A DNA stretch of 64,000 bases from Epidermidibacterium keratini (GCF_009834025.1 NZ_CP047156.1:372001-436000), one strand, 5' to 3'. Positions 8,102 to 17,706 are shown, numbered from the stretch's first letter. Notes: generated by a model from the letters alone, not told the origin. Made by a program: numbers and translations.

Positions 8102-8539
8102 TCATCGCGCGGCGCCGGAGCGGGCGTGGGCGGTGCGAGTGCGCCGCCGCAGCAGCCACGCGCGCACCTCGTGGGCAAACCGGTCGGCATCGCGCAGCAG
8201 GTCATCGGCCATCCGCTCGCTGATCACCGGCTCGGCGCTGCGCGCTGAGCGAAGGCCGCGGCGCAGCGGGGCGGTCGCGGCAAAGAAGTCGGCCCACTCG
8301 GCCAGCTCGGGCACGCAGCTGCCCAGCAGTCGCCAGAGCGACCCTCCGCCGCTGGGCCCGCACCGGCGTACTCGTCCGGCCAGCGACTCATCGGCGATCA
8401 CGGCCGACGCGGCCCGCACCGCCGCCACCTGGGCCAGCTCGAAACGCTGCGCCGCTGATGTCGCGGCGCTCGCCTCGGCGATGGCCCGCCAGGCCGCGGT
8501 CAGATAGCCCGCACTTGTCGGAATGTCGCCCTCATCCAT
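8102..8539 (-). CDS. SAV_6107-type HEPN domain protein
   Basis: The 145-residue protein is helical and rich in Ala and Arg, with the pattern of the actinobacterial SAV_6107 HEPN family: a first helix with AGYLTAAWRAIAEAS, a long central helical region and a C-terminal YxR-like basic end. HEPN domains are often RNA-binding or RNase partners, but this family has no proven role. The frame is open up to 8644, overlapping the MFS gene by 41 bases; ATG at 8539 is preferred because it clears the MFS stop by 64 bp. The start and family call are moderately sure. Confidence 0.65.
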   Translation of the reverse strand: MDEGDIPTSAGYLTAAWRAIAEASAATSAAQRFELAQVAAVRAASAVIADESLAGRVRRCGPSGGGSLWRLLGSCVPELAEWADFFAATAPLRRGLRSARSAEPVISERMADDLLRDADRFAHEVRAWLLRRRTRTAHARSGAAR

Positions 8540-8603
8540 CACACTCACCCCAACCCCTCGCATAGCCCGACGAATCGAACATACGTTCGAGTAGCGGTGA
8601 CTG

Positions 8604-9803
8604 TCAAGCGGCGCGAGGGCGGCGTTCGCGCGAGAGGAGGGCAAAGAGGGCAGCGAGTACGGCGATACCGGCCGAGAGCAGGAAGCCAGCGCTGAAGCCG
8701 AGCTGGTCGACGGTGAAGTTGACCAGGACCGGTCCGATGATCACGCCCACATCTCCGGCCATCTGGAAGGCGGCCAGCACCGACCCCTTGCGCCCGCCGG
8801 CGAAGTCGCCGGCAACCGCCGCCGGACCCACGACCTGCAGTGAGGCGCCGGCGCCGCCGATGACCATGGCCACGAACATCACCGGCAACGCCGTGGTGAA
8901 GGCCAGCACCAGCAACGCGGCCGCGCTCAGACTTGCACCCAGCACCATCGCCGGGCGGCGCCCCCAGCGATCCGAGGCCCGGCCGGCCAGCGGCAGGCAG
9001 AGCGCGTTGCTGGCTGCAAACACCGCGAGCGCGATGCCGGTCATCGCCGGTCCAGCCAGCAGCGCCTCGGTCACAAACAACGGCACGGTCGCCGTCCGCA
9101 CGGCCATCGTCCAGGAGTTGCAGAAGTTCGCGACCGTTGCGGCCCGGAACAGCCGGTCGCGCAACGCCACGCGCGCGCCCTCCTGCAGCGCCTCGGCGCG
9201 GTTAGTGGTCTCGGGCGTCTCGGCCTCATCGGTGCGCAGTCCGGGCAGCACGAAGTGCGAGATGACCGCGGCGATGGCGAGCGTGCCGGCGTAGAAAAAG
9301 AACGGCGCACGCAGGCTCAGCTCCGTCAGCGGTCCGCCGAGGACGGGCCCTGCGATGCCGCCGATCAGAAACCCACCGGAGTAGACGCTCATCGCGCGGC
9401 CGCGCACCTGCGAGGGAACCGCACTCGCCAGCACGCTGGCCGAGGAGATGCTGAACATCGCCGAGCCCAGTCCCCCGGCGCCGCGTAGCACCAGCAGCTG
9501 CCAGTAGGTCTGCGACAGTCCGGCAAGCGCACTCGACACGGCGACGATCAGCAGCCCGGCGGTGAGCACCCGCTGCCCGCCAAACCGGTCGACCAGCTTG
9601 GCACCGCCAAACAGCGTGGTGATCCTCGCGACCGCGAACATGCTGATCACCAGTGCCGCGAGGGTGCGCCCGACGCCGAACTCGCGGGCAAAGCCGGGGA
9701 CCGCAGGGGCGACGATGCCGTAGCCGAGCGCCACGAAGAACGAGACCGAGGCCAAGATCCACACTTCGCGCGGCAGCCGCGTGTCGCTGACCGAACTCGC
9801 CAC
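8604..9803 (-). CDS. MFS transporter (12 segments)
   Basis: This is a 399-residue major facilitator protein with about 12 hydrophobic segments. The loop 2-3 motif reads GGAKLVDRFGGQRVL and its second-half counterpart is GRASDRWGRRPAM. Segment 5 holds the antiporter-like GGFLIGGIAGPVLGGPL. The open frame runs to 10400, but that part overlaps the divergent deacylase gene, so the GTG at 9803 is taken as the start; GGAAGG lies 11 bases upstream. The substrate is unknown; drug export is typical of such sequences. Confidence 0.85.
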   Translation of the reverse strand: MASSVSDTRLPREVWILASVSFFVALGYGIVAPAVPGFAREFGVGRTLAALVISMFAVARITTLFGGAKLVDRFGGQRVLTAGLLIVAVSSALAGLSQTYWQLLVLRGAGGLGSAMFSISSASVLASAVPSQVRGRAMSVYSGGFLIGGIAGPVLGGPLTELSLRAPFFFYAGTLAIAAVISHFVLPGLRTDEAETPETTNRAEALQEGARVALRDRLFRAATVANFCNSWTMAVRTATVPLFVTEALLAGPAMTGIALAVFAASNALCLPLAGRASDRWGRRPAMVLGASLSAAALLVLAFTTALPVMFVAMVIGGAGASLQVVGPAAVAGDFAGGRKGSVLAAFQMAGDVGVIIGPVLVNFTVDQLGFSAGFLLSAGIAVLAALFALLSRERRPRAA

Positions 9804-9876
9804 CGCGTGACCGTCGCCTTCCGGATCGTCGCTGCGTCCCTCACCGGATCGCTCGCCGATCAGCCAAGATAGACCT

Positions 9877-10377
9877 ATGACTTCGCAGTCCGGACCCGAC
9901 CCCGTCGCCGCACATCCCGCCGTCGCAAAGGTGGTGGCCGCGATCGAGGAGCTTGGCGAACCGGCGCCGGTGACCGTGCTCGACGACTCGGTGCACACGG
10001 CGGCGCTCGCTGCCGCCGCACTCGGGATCGATGTCGCCCAGATCGCCAACAGCCTGATCTTCGATGCCGACGGCGAACCGCTGCTCGTGCTGACCTCCGG
10101 TGCGCACCGCGTCGATGTCGACAAGGTGGCTTCACTGATCGGCGCGAGCAGCGTCGGCCGAGCAAGCGCCGGTTTCGTCAAGACGCACACCGGGCAGGCG
10201 ATCGGCGGCGTGGCCCCCGTCGGGCACCCGGCACCGATCCGCACCCTGGTCGATACCTGGCTGGCGCGCCACGACGAGGTATGGGCCGCGGCGGGCCACC
10301 CGCGCACCGTGTTTCCCACGACGTACGACGCATTGCTGCGCATGACCGGTGGCACTCCGGCCGATGTCGGTGCGTAG
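9877..10377 (+). CDS. YbaK/EbsC-type aminoacyl-tRNA deacylase
   Basis: The 166-residue protein consists of one YbaK domain, which hydrolyses mischarged aminoacyl-tRNA (Cys-tRNAPro in YbaK itself). Visible marks are the N-terminal VTVLDDSVHTAALAAAALG, IANSLIFDADGEPLLVLTSG with the position of the conserved lysine replaced by Asn-Ser, and the glycine-rich GQAIGGVAPVGHP loop near residues 107-119. It is divergent from the MFS gene (73 bp between starts). The next gene starts inside its last codons. The specific amino acid cleared is not predictable. Confidence 0.85.
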   Translation: MTSQSGPDPVAAHPAVAKVVAAIEELGEPAPVTVLDDSVHTAALAAAALGIDVAQIANSLIFDADGEPLLVLTSGAHRVDVDKVASLIGASSVGRASAGFVKTHTGQAIGGVAPVGHPAPIRTLVDTWLARHDEVWAAAGHPRTVFPTTYDALLRMTGGTPADVGA

Positions 10378-10957
10378 CTTCCTGCGCCCAGATCGGGCAC
10401 GCCGCCCGGACGGACAGATCACGGTCGGCGCGATCGACGCCGTGCGGCTCGATGCGCTGCGCGAGGAGGCGACCGGGATCTGGGCGAGCGCGATGGGCTA
10501 CCCAAGCTCGCTGATCGCAACCCGCGCGTCGCTGATACGCCAGCACCTGCGCGAGCCGGATCTGCGCGCGGTCACCGCCCACGAGTCCGACGGCACCCTC
10601 GTCGGGTTCGCCTACGGCTACCGCTCGCAGCCGGGCCAGTGGTGGCACGACGAGGTGCACGGGCTCGCCGAGCGGGCCGGTAACGGCGTACTGCTCGACT
10701 GGCTCGCGGACTGCCACGAGCTGTGCGAGCTGCACGTGCGCCCGCACCAGCAGGGCCGCGGGATCGGACGCCGGCTGGCCGAGGAGTTCCTCGCGACCAT
10801 CCCGGCCCGCCGCGTCATCTTGTCGACCCCGGACTCCCCGACCGCCGCGGTCTCGCTCTACGAGGCGCTCGGCATGCAGCTGCTGGCCCCGGGTTTCGTC
10901 TTCTCCACCGACGCCCGACCGTTTGCGATCTACGGCATCGAGCTCACCGCGCGATGA
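10364..10957 (+). CDS. GNAT family N-acetyltransferase
   Basis: The 197-residue protein carries the acetyl-CoA-binding motif A of the GNAT fold as LHVRPHQQGRGIGRRLAEEF (about residues 123-142; Q/RxxGxG/A seen as QGRGIG) and a motif B-like SLYEALGMQ. The N-terminal half holds the helices that usually contact the acceptor. The ATG at 10364 overlaps the deacylase by 14 bases. The stop overlaps the next start (ATGA). The position matches Rv2170, a GNAT protein in the same neighbourhood of M. tuberculosis as I recall. The acceptor substrate is unknown. Confidence 0.85.
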   Translation: MSVRSFLRPDRARRPDGQITVGAIDAVRLDALREEATGIWASAMGYPSSLIATRASLIRQHLREPDLRAVTAHESDGTLVGFAYGYRSQPGQWWHDEVHGLAERAGNGVLLDWLADCHELCELHVRPHQQGRGIGRRLAEEFLATIPARRVILSTPDSPTAAVSLYEALGMQLLAPGFVFSTDARPFAIYGIELTAR

Positions 10958-12579
10958 GCTCGGGCACTGAGCACCGCGACGTCGTAGTGGTCGGCTCCGG
11001 GCACAACGCCCTGGTGGCGGCGTGCTACCTCGCCCGCGCAGGCCGTCGCGTGGAGGTGCTGGAAGCCGGCGATGTCATCGGCGGGGCGGTGTCGACGGTC
11101 GAGCGGTTTCCCGGCGTGTGGGCCGACCGGGGTTCGAGCGCGCACATCATGATCCGCCTCACCGGCATCGTCGAAGAGCTCGCGCTGCACGAGTGCGGGC
11201 TGCTCTATCAGGATCTCGACCCGTGGGCGCTCGCTCCGGTCACCGGGCGCGACGGCCAGCCGACCGCGATCGAGTTCTGGCGCAGCCTCGAGGCGACCGC
11301 CGAGTCGATCGAGCGGTCCTGTGGGCCGGCGGATGCCGCGGCGTACCGCCGGTTCGTGTCGGTATGGCGCCCCCGCAACGAGGCGGTCTTCGACCTGTTT
11401 TCCCTCGCCCCGACGCCTGCGGCACTGCTGCGCACAATGGGCCGGCTCGCGCGGCTGTCCGGGCTGGGTACGCCGCGGATGGTGCGCGAGATGCTCGGCA
11501 CCGCCGACGCCGTGCTCGATGCGCACTTCGAGTCCGAGCAGCTCAAGACCGCGCTGGCCTGGCTCGCCGCGCAGTCCGGCCCGCCGAGCCACAACGCGGG
11601 CACCGCCGACCTGCTGGGTTGGTTCAGCATGCTGCACAGCGTCTCGCCGGGGCATCCGATTGGCGGCAGCGGCATGCTGACGCAGGCGCTGGCCGAGCGG
11701 CTGCGTCGGCTTGGCGGGCAGGTGAGCACCGGCGATGCGGTGACCGCGATCGACGCCCGCAGCGCCGAGGGCGTGCTCGTGCGGACCGTCTCGGGACGCT
11801 CGTTGCGAGCCGACCGCGCCATCAGCGGCACACACGTCTGGACCACCGCTGACTTGCTGGCTGATGCCCACCCCCGCGCGGCCCGGCGGTTACGACGCCG
11901 CCCAAAGGCCGGCAACGGGCTAGGGATGGTGCTGCGGGTCGCCAGCACCGAGCCGCCGCGGTACGTCGGCGACACCGCCGGCAACGCGCACCGCGCCATG
12001 ACCTTGCTGTGCGACTCGCGCGAAGAGCTACGCCGCGGGTACGCCGACTTCCTCGCCGGCCGCCGTCCGCGGCATCCGGCCGTGCTCGCCATGACGCCGA
12101 GCGTGGACGACGACACGCTCGCGCCGGACGGCGTACACACCACGACGCTGTGGACCCAGTGGCACCCGCGCGAGCTCGACGGTGAAACCTGGGACGACGT
12201 CGCCGATGATGAAGCATCGAAAATCCTCGATGAGGTAGAGCGGTGGGCTCCTGGGTTTCGCGAGTCGATCATCGACGTGCACGTGCAGAGCCCGGCCGAC
12301 CTCGAACGCGAGCTGGGGCTGCGGGGTGCCAACGTGATGCATCTGGAGATGTCGCTGGATCAGATGTTCAGCCTGCGACCGACCGTGCTCGATGCCTACT
12401 ACCGGGTGCGCGGCGTACTAGGCACCTATCTCACCGGCGCCTCCACCCATCCCGGCGGCGGCGTCTTCGGGGCGAGTGGGCGTAGCGCAGCGCGCGCCGT
12501 ACTCGCTGACCAGCGCGGATCACTTCGCGGCCGCATCCACCAGGCAGCACGCGGCAAAGACTCCCTGCGGCATCGGTAA
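10954..12579 (+). CDS. Phytoene-desaturase-like FAD oxidoreductase
   Basis: The 541-residue protein begins with an FAD-binding Rossmann motif (VVVVGSGHNALVAACYLARA) and the second dinucleotide element VEVLEAGDVIGGAVST. The C-terminal flavin-binding end reads YLTGASTHPGGGVFGASGRS, which is typical of the COG1233 phytoene dehydrogenase-related group. The start ATG overlaps the GNAT stop, giving a YbaK-GNAT-oxidoreductase operon. It is a distant relative of the crtI in this window (15377-16825) but is not next to the carotenoid genes. A role in carotenoid or other polyprenyl oxidation is only an inference. Confidence 0.75.
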   Translation: MSSGTEHRDVVVVGSGHNALVAACYLARAGRRVEVLEAGDVIGGAVSTVERFPGVWADRGSSAHIMIRLTGIVEELALHECGLLYQDLDPWALAPVTGRDGQPTAIEFWRSLEATAESIERSCGPADAAAYRRFVSVWRPRNEAVFDLFSLAPTPAALLRTMGRLARLSGLGTPRMVREMLGTADAVLDAHFESEQLKTALAWLAAQSGPPSHNAGTADLLGWFSMLHSVSPGHPIGGSGMLTQALAERLRRLGGQVSTGDAVTAIDARSAEGVLVRTVSGRSLRADRAISGTHVWTTADLLADAHPRAARRLRRRPKAGNGLGMVLRVASTEPPRYVGDTAGNAHRAMTLLCDSREELRRGYADFLAGRRPRHPAVLAMTPSVDDDTLAPDGVHTTTLWTQWHPRELDGETWDDVADDEASKILDEVERWAPGFRESIIDVHVQSPADLERELGLRGANVMHLEMSLDQMFSLRPTVLDAYYRVRGVLGTYLTGASTHPGGGVFGASGRSAARAVLADQRGSLRGRIHQAARGKDSLRHR

Positions 12580-12589
12580 TATCGCCCGG

Positions 12590-13213
12590 ATGAAGCGCGA
12601 CTTCCAACCCAGTGATCTTGCCCGCGGCGGGTCCTACCGCCTGCTGACTGCGACCGTGCTCCCCCGGCCCATCGCCTGGGTGAGCTCGCGTTCGGCAAAG
12701 GGCGTAGACAACCTCGCGCCGCACTCGTTCTTCACCGTCGCTTCCGGCGAACCGCCGATCGTGCAGTTCGTCTCGGTCGGGCGCAAGGACACGCTCAACA
12801 ACGTCGAGGCCACCGGTGAGTTCGTCGTCAACTTCACCGCCGAGCCGCTCTTCGAGCAGATCAACGACAGCTCGACTGACTATCCGGCAACATTGAGCGA
12901 GTTCGATGAACTGGGCATCGAGCGCGAGCCATCGCGGTTCGTCGCCCCGCCGCGGGTCGCCGCGGCACCGGTGGCGATCGAGTGCACGCTGCACAGCACG
13001 CAGGAGATGGGCGACAGCACGCTGGTCTTCGGCAATGTCGTCGACTTCGCGCTCGATCCCGGCGTACTCGCCGACGACTCATCGGATCGTCCGCACCCGC
13101 TCGTCGAGCAGCTGCGCCCGCTGGCCCGCCTCGGCAAGAACGAGTGGACCACGCTCGGGACTGTGCTCGATGAGCCCCGCAAGAAGTACGCCGACCTCAA
13201 CCCCAGCAGCTAA
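12590..13213 (+). CDS. Flavin reductase domain protein (FMN-binding split barrel)
   Basis: The 207-residue protein fits the flavoprotein/flavin reductase family (DIM6/NTAB group): an N-terminal YRLLTATVLPRPIAWVSS, NLAPHSFFTVASGEPPIVQF with flavin-contacting residues, and TGEFVVNFT. Family members bind FMN as reductases or oxygenase partners, or have no known substrate. It starts 10 bp after the CrtI-like gene ends and may provide reduced flavin, but this is speculation. ATG at 12590 is chosen because the family begins at this point; the frame upstream overlaps the previous gene. Confidence 0.8.
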   Translation: MKRDFQPSDLARGGSYRLLTATVLPRPIAWVSSRSAKGVDNLAPHSFFTVASGEPPIVQFVSVGRKDTLNNVEATGEFVVNFTAEPLFEQINDSSTDYPATLSEFDELGIEREPSRFVAPPRVAAAPVAIECTLHSTQEMGDSTLVFGNVVDFALDPGVLADDSSDRPHPLVEQLRPLARLGKNEWTTLGTVLDEPRKKYADLNPSS

Positions 13214-13240
13214 GCATTTCCCTGGGGCGAGCGACGTCCG

Positions 13241-13294
13241 CGTGGGTCGAGCAGGCCGAGGAACGAGGCCGGTTGTCGAGACCTCGAAACCACG
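13241..13294. repeat. REP-like palindromic intergenic element
   Basis: Between two convergent genes lies an imperfect palindrome with outer parts TGGGTCGAG (13243-13251) and CTCGAAACCA (13283-13292) and a GGCCGAGGAACGAGGCCGG core. The words GTTTCGAG and TCGACAACCGGCC resemble short interspersed palindromes I remember from several actinobacterial genomes. It could also act as a terminator for both neighbours. Confidence 0.45.
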
Positions 13295-13315
13295 CTCGGG
13301 ACCGTAGGCGGTCAG

Positions 13316-14221
13316 TCAGCCACCAAGACCGGCGGCGGTCACTCCCTGCAGGTTGGTCCAGATCTCCTGGGTCGCCTTCGAGCGGTTCATGGTGATGAAG
13401 TGGATGCCCGGGGCGCCCTCGCGCAGCAGCAGCTCGCACATCTGCGTCGCGCGCTCGATACCGAGGGCGCGCACCGCCGCCTTATCGTCGCCGCACGCCG
13501 CGAACTCCTCGGCAAGCGCGGGTGGGAACGGTGCTCCGGAGAGCTTGGGCGCACGTTCGATGGTGGCCGGTGACAGCACGGGCAGTACGCCGGGGATGAT
13601 CGGCACATCGCAGCCGAGCGCCGCGATCCGATCGCGTAGCCGCAGGTATTCCTCGGCTTCGAAGAAGAGCTGGGTGATGGCGAACTGCGCCCCAGCGCGG
13701 CACTTCTCGACGAAGTAGCGAGCGTCTGCCTCGATGTCGGGCGAGCGCGGGTGCTTGTGCGGGAACGCCGCGACCCCGACGGTGAAGTCGCCGCTGGCCT
13801 TGACCAGCCGCACCAGCTCGGCGGCGTACTCGATGCCCTCGGGGTGCGCGTGCCACTCGCCCTCAACGTCACCGGGCGGGTCACCGCGTAGCGCAAGCAC
13901 ATTGCGTACGCCGCCCGCAGCGAAGTGCCCGACCATCTGGCGTAGCTCGGCGACGGAGTGCTCGACCGCGGTGAGGTGGGCCAGCGGCAGCAAGGTGGTC
14001 TCGGCGACCATGCGATCGACAATGCGGATCGTCCCGTCCCGCGTCGTACCACCGGCGCCGTAGGTCACCGAGACGAACGACGGGTGCAACTGCTCGATGC
14101 GGCGAATCGCCTCCCACAGCTGCGCTTCGGAGGCGGCATCACGCGGCGGAAAGAACTCAAACGACCAGGTCGGCCCTGCTGCGAGAGCATCGGCGATCGA
14201 GCGGTGCGGCGGGCCGGACAT
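13316..14221 (-). CDS. metF: Methylenetetrahydrofolate reductase
   Basis: MetF reduces 5,10-methylene-THF to 5-methyl-THF for methionine synthesis. The 301-residue TIM-barrel protein shows [15 protein letters not shown] with the catalytic glutamate, [35 protein letters not shown], a KHPRSPD-type region and [15 protein letters not shown]. The length is normal for bacterial MetF. The ATG at 14221 is the first start compatible with the family N terminus. The gene is divergent from the prenyl synthase (57 bp between starts) and matches the Rv2172c position. Confidence 0.92.
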   Translation of the reverse strand: MSGPPHRSIADALAAGPTWSFEFFPPRDAASEAQLWEAIRRIEQLHPSFVSVTYGAGGTTRDGTIRIVDRMVAETTLLPLAHLTAVEHSVAELRQMVGHFAAGGVRNVLALRGDPPGDVEGEWHAHPEGIEYAAELVRLVKASGDFTVGVAAFPHKHPRSPDIEADARYFVEKCRAGAQFAITQLFFEAEEYLRLRDRIAALGCDVPIIPGVLPVLSPATIERAPKLSGAPFPPALAEEFAACGDDKAAVRALGIERATQMCELLLREGAPGIHFITMNRSKATQEIWTNLQGVTAAGLGG

Positions 14222-14278
14222 GCGCCCTAGCCTAGCGGGGGGCGCTATGACCTGGGCGACAGGGAATACTGGCTTGTT

Positions 14279-15376
14279 GTGAGCACCCCTCCCGCACCGC
14301 CTCCCCCGGACGTCGATCTGACCGCCGTCCGCGCCCGCATCGACCAGACGGTCGAGGACATGGTCGACGAGTGTGGGGCACGTCTTGACGAGCTGTCCGA
14401 CGAGCTCGCCCCGGTGACCGATGCGATGCGGCAGTACTCCCGCGGCGGCAAGCGGATCCGCGCGCTCTTCGGGTACGCCGCCTGGCGGGCAACGGCGACC
14501 GCTGCGTCGCAGCCGAGCGAGGAGCAGGTGCTGGCCGCGGTGTCCGCGTTTGAGCTCGTGCAGGCCGCCGCGCTGGCGCACGACGACATCATCGACGCCT
14601 CGGACTCCCGGCGCGGCAAACCCAGCATGCACGTCGGCTTCGCGGCAATACACGAGCAAGCGGGCTGGCGCGGCAACGGCGCGGAGTTCGGCACCCACGC
14701 CGCGATCCTGGCCGGCGACCAGCTGCTGATCTGGGCCGACGCCGCACTGCAGCGCGCCAATCTGCCGCTGGAGATCTTCGCCGCCGTCCGCACCGAGTAC
14801 GACGCGATGCGCCTCGAGGTCATCTCCGGGCAGTACCTCGACGTACTCGAGGAGGTCCGCCCGGCAGAGGCCAGCCGCGCCGAGGAGCGCGCACTGCGGG
14901 TCGCCGAACTGAAGGCAGCGTCCTACACGATCGCCCGGCCAATGCGCATCGGCGCGACGCTGGCCGGAGCCCCCGCCACGACGATCAGCACGTTTGCCAC
15001 CTTCGGTCACCACCTCGGGATCGCCTTCCAGCTGCGCGATGACCTGCTCGGAGTCTTCGGGGACCCCGCGGTCACCGGCAAACCCGCGGGCGATGACCTG
15101 CGCGAGGGCAAGCGCACCGTGTTGCTGGCCCGCACCCACGCGCGGACCGACTCACCGCCGGTCCTGGAGCGGGTCGGCGCCAGCGACCTTTCAGCGGTCG
15201 AGATCGACCAGCTGCGCACACTCATGCGCGAGTCCGGCGCGGTGGGCGACGTCGAAGAGCTCATCGAGCAGCACACCGCACTTGCCACCGAGGCGCTCGC
15301 GCGCGTCGAGCTCGACCCGGCCGGCGCCGCCGCGCTCGCGGCGCTCACCGATGCCGCCGTACGCCGCGCCGCGTAG
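14279..15376 (+). CDS. crtE: Polyprenyl diphosphate synthase (GGPP synthase type)
   Basis: The 365-residue protein condenses allylic diphosphates with IPP. It has the first aspartate-rich motif in [17 protein letters not shown], the second in [13 protein letters not shown], and the GGKRIR substrate-binding motif. Because phytoene desaturase follows with no gap and phytoene synthase after that, GGPP for carotenoids is the likely product. The GTG start at 14279 has an AATACT hexamer nine bases upstream, so the mRNA may be nearly leaderless. M. tuberculosis idsA2 (Rv2173) has the same place. Chain length cannot be fixed from sequence alone. Confidence 0.88.
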   Translation: MSTPPAPPPPDVDLTAVRARIDQTVEDMVDECGARLDELSDELAPVTDAMRQYSRGGKRIRALFGYAAWRATATAASQPSEEQVLAAVSAFELVQAAALAHDDIIDASDSRRGKPSMHVGFAAIHEQAGWRGNGAEFGTHAAILAGDQLLIWADAALQRANLPLEIFAAVRTEYDAMRLEVISGQYLDVLEEVRPAEASRAEERALRVAELKAASYTIARPMRIGATLAGAPATTISTFATFGHHLGIAFQLRDDLLGVFGDPAVTGKPAGDDLREGKRTVLLARTHARTDSPPVLERVGASDLSAVEIDQLRTLMRESGAVGDVEELIEQHTALATEALARVELDPAGAAALAALTDAAVRRAA

Positions 15377-16825
15377 GTGCGCACGGTGAGCGGTAGCGAC
15401 CACGTCGTGGTCGTGGGCGCGGGTTTCGCAGGGCTCAGCGCCGCACTGCATCTATCCGGCGCCGGCCGCGAGGTCACGCTCATCGATGCCGGTGACGCGC
15501 CCGGCGGGTTGTGCGCCACCGCGGAGTACGCCGGACTGCAGCATGATTTCGGACCGACCGTGCTCACCGCGCCAGACATCCTCGCCCGACCCTTCGAGGC
15601 GGTCGGCGCGACGCTGAACGATCACCTTGAGCTGCTGCCGGTCGACGGCGGGTACGCCGCGTCGTACGCCGACGGCTCGATGATCGAGGCAGCGACCCCC
15701 GAAGGCGTCGGTCAGACCTGCGGCCCGGAGGAGGCTGCTCGCTTCGCCGACTACCTCGACTGGACTGCACGCATCCACGACGCGGTCTTCGAGCGGTTCA
15801 TGAACGCCGACTTCGACTCGCCGCTCGACGTGCTCAGCCCGGACCTCGCGCGCCTTGCCGCCCTCGGCGGTTTCCGATCGCTGGATGCGATGGCCCGCCG
15901 CCGGTTGGACGACGAGCGGACCGTGCGCCTGGCTACCTTCCAGGCGCTCTATGCCGGGCTGTCACCGCGACGTGCGCGGGCGCTCTACGGGGTGATCAGC
16001 TATCTCGACCTCGTCGGCGGTGTGTATCTGCCCCGCGGCGGGATATCCACTGTGCCGCAGGCGATGTTGGCCGCTGCGCATGGCGCGGGGGTCCGCTCGA
16101 TGCTCGGCCGCCGAGTACGCCGGGTGCTGCTGTCCGGCGACCACGCTCGCGGGGTCGAGCTCGACGACGGCGAGCGGATCCCGGCCGGCGCGGTCGTGCT
16201 GGCGACCGAGCGCACCGCGCAGGCGCCCGAGCTACTGGGTCGGGCGCCGGTGCGTCGCCGGCTGCGGTTTGCCCCCTCCTGCGTGGTGGTCTCGGCTGAG
16301 GTGCCCCTTGCCGCCGTTGCAGACCGGGCCCATCACACGCTGGTGTTCGGCGCCGCATGGGAGCGCACGTTTGACGAGCTGACCCGTCGCCACACCATCC
16401 CTCGCGACCTCAGCCTGCTGGTGAGCATCCCGGCGATCACGGACGCCTCACTTGCCATCTCCGGCCGGGCGAGCCTCTACGCGCTCGCGCCGGTTCCCGG
16501 GACCACCGGCTCCACCGACTGGGCCACGGCCACCGAGCCACTCCTCGTGCGGATGCTGAATCTGCTGCAGGCACGGGGATTCCCGGTCGAGCGAGGTTCG
16601 ATCCGGCATGTCACAGGGCCGCCGGACTGGACCGCGATGGGTCAGCCGCACGGCACCCCGTTTTCGCTCGCGCACACCTTCAGCCAGACCGGGCCCTTCC
16701 GCCCGCGCAACACCATCCCCGGGCTGCGCAACGTCGTGTGCGCGGGAGCCGGCACGGTCCCTGGAGTCGGCATCCCGACCACCCTGCTGTCTGGCGAGCT
16801 TGCCGCGCAAAGGCTCCTGCGATGA
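15377..16825 (+). CDS. crtI: Phytoene desaturase
   Basis: The 482-residue protein has the N-terminal FAD motif VVVVGAGFAGLSAALHLSGA and the carotenoid desaturase C-terminal signature near PGLRNVVCAGAGTVPGVGIP. CrtI-type enzymes introduce double bases of unsaturation into phytoene in steps to lycopene. GTG at 15377 follows the crtE stop immediately; a second in-frame GTG nine bases on is also possible. The stop overlaps the crtB start (ATGA), so crtE-crtI-crtB form one coupled operon. The number of desaturation steps is not predictable. Confidence 0.88.
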   Translation: MRTVSGSDHVVVVGAGFAGLSAALHLSGAGREVTLIDAGDAPGGLCATAEYAGLQHDFGPTVLTAPDILARPFEAVGATLNDHLELLPVDGGYAASYADGSMIEAATPEGVGQTCGPEEAARFADYLDWTARIHDAVFERFMNADFDSPLDVLSPDLARLAALGGFRSLDAMARRRLDDERTVRLATFQALYAGLSPRRARALYGVISYLDLVGGVYLPRGGISTVPQAMLAAAHGAGVRSMLGRRVRRVLLSGDHARGVELDDGERIPAGAVVLATERTAQAPELLGRAPVRRRLRFAPSCVVVSAEVPLAAVADRAHHTLVFGAAWERTFDELTRRHTIPRDLSLLVSIPAITDASLAISGRASLYALAPVPGTTGSTDWATATEPLLVRMLNLLQARGFPVERGSIRHVTGPPDWTAMGQPHGTPFSLAHTFSQTGPFRPRNTIPGLRNVVCAGAGTVPGVGIPTTLLSGELAAQRLLR

Positions 16826-17706
16826 ACGAGCTAGCGGCGTCGTACCGTCTCTGCCGGCGACTCCACGCGCAGCACGGGCGCACCTACTACCTCGCCTCGC
16901 TGCTGCTCCCCCGCGACAAGCGCCGCGCCGTACACGCGCTCTACGGGTTTGCCAGATATATCGACGATGTCGTTGACGTGCCACTCGATCGGGTGCCGGA
17001 TCCCGGCGTACTCGACCGGGTACGCCGACAGCTCGACGCCGGCTTGCAACGCGGCGCATCACGGCATCCGATCCTCGCCGCGACCGTCGACGCGGTCATC
17101 CGGTTCGACATCGACCCGCAGTGGCTGCACGACTTCCTGGACTCGATGCGCACCGACCTCTTCCCGCGTACCTACGCGACGTGGGGCGACCTTTCGGGAT
17201 ATACCTGGGGTTCTGCGTCAGTGATCGGTCTACAGCTCACCCGCATCATCGGCACGAGCGCGCCGGAGACCGAGGCTCGCCCACCGGCGACCGCTCTCGG
17301 GGAGGCCTTCCAGCTCACCAACTTCCTGCGCGACTACGACGAAGATCGCAGTCGTGGCAGGGTTTATCTGCCGGTCGAGGAGTTCACCCGGGTCGGCATC
17401 GAGCCCGGCGCGGGCGACAGCCCGCAGCTACGGGAGGTCATTGCCTCCGGCGTCGCGCGCACACGCGAGCTCTACCGTCAGGCCGAGCCAGGCATCGCGA
17501 TGCTGCATCCGGAGGGGCGCGACTGCATTCGCACCGCATTCACGCTGTACCAAGGGATCTTGGACGAGATCGAGGCGAGCGGTTACGACGTCGTGAGCCG
17601 GCGGCACCGCGTCGCGCTGCCGCACCGGCTCAGCGTCGCGGCGGCGGCGTACCCTCGCTCGCTGCTCGCTCGCGCGCGCCCAACCGATGCCACGTCGCGA
17701 GCGTGA
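16822..17706 (+). CDS. crtB: Phytoene synthase
   Basis: CrtB joins two GGPP molecules head to head to make phytoene. The 294-residue protein has both aspartate-rich motifs: ARYIDDVVDVP (near residue 50) and NFLRDYDEDRSRGRVYLP (near residue 170), plus the conserved RTYYLASLLLP near the N terminus. The length is normal. It closes the crtE-crtI-crtB operon. Its last 77 bases overlap the 3' end of the lycopene cyclase gene on the other strand. Confidence 0.93.
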   Translation: MNELAASYRLCRRLHAQHGRTYYLASLLLPRDKRRAVHALYGFARYIDDVVDVPLDRVPDPGVLDRVRRQLDAGLQRGASRHPILAATVDAVIRFDIDPQWLHDFLDSMRTDLFPRTYATWGDLSGYTWGSASVIGLQLTRIIGTSAPETEARPPATALGEAFQLTNFLRDYDEDRSRGRVYLPVEEFTRVGIEPGAGDSPQLREVIASGVARTRELYRQAEPGIAMLHPEGRDCIRTAFTLYQGILDEIEASGYDVVSRRHRVALPHRLSVAAAAYPRSLLARARPTDATSRA

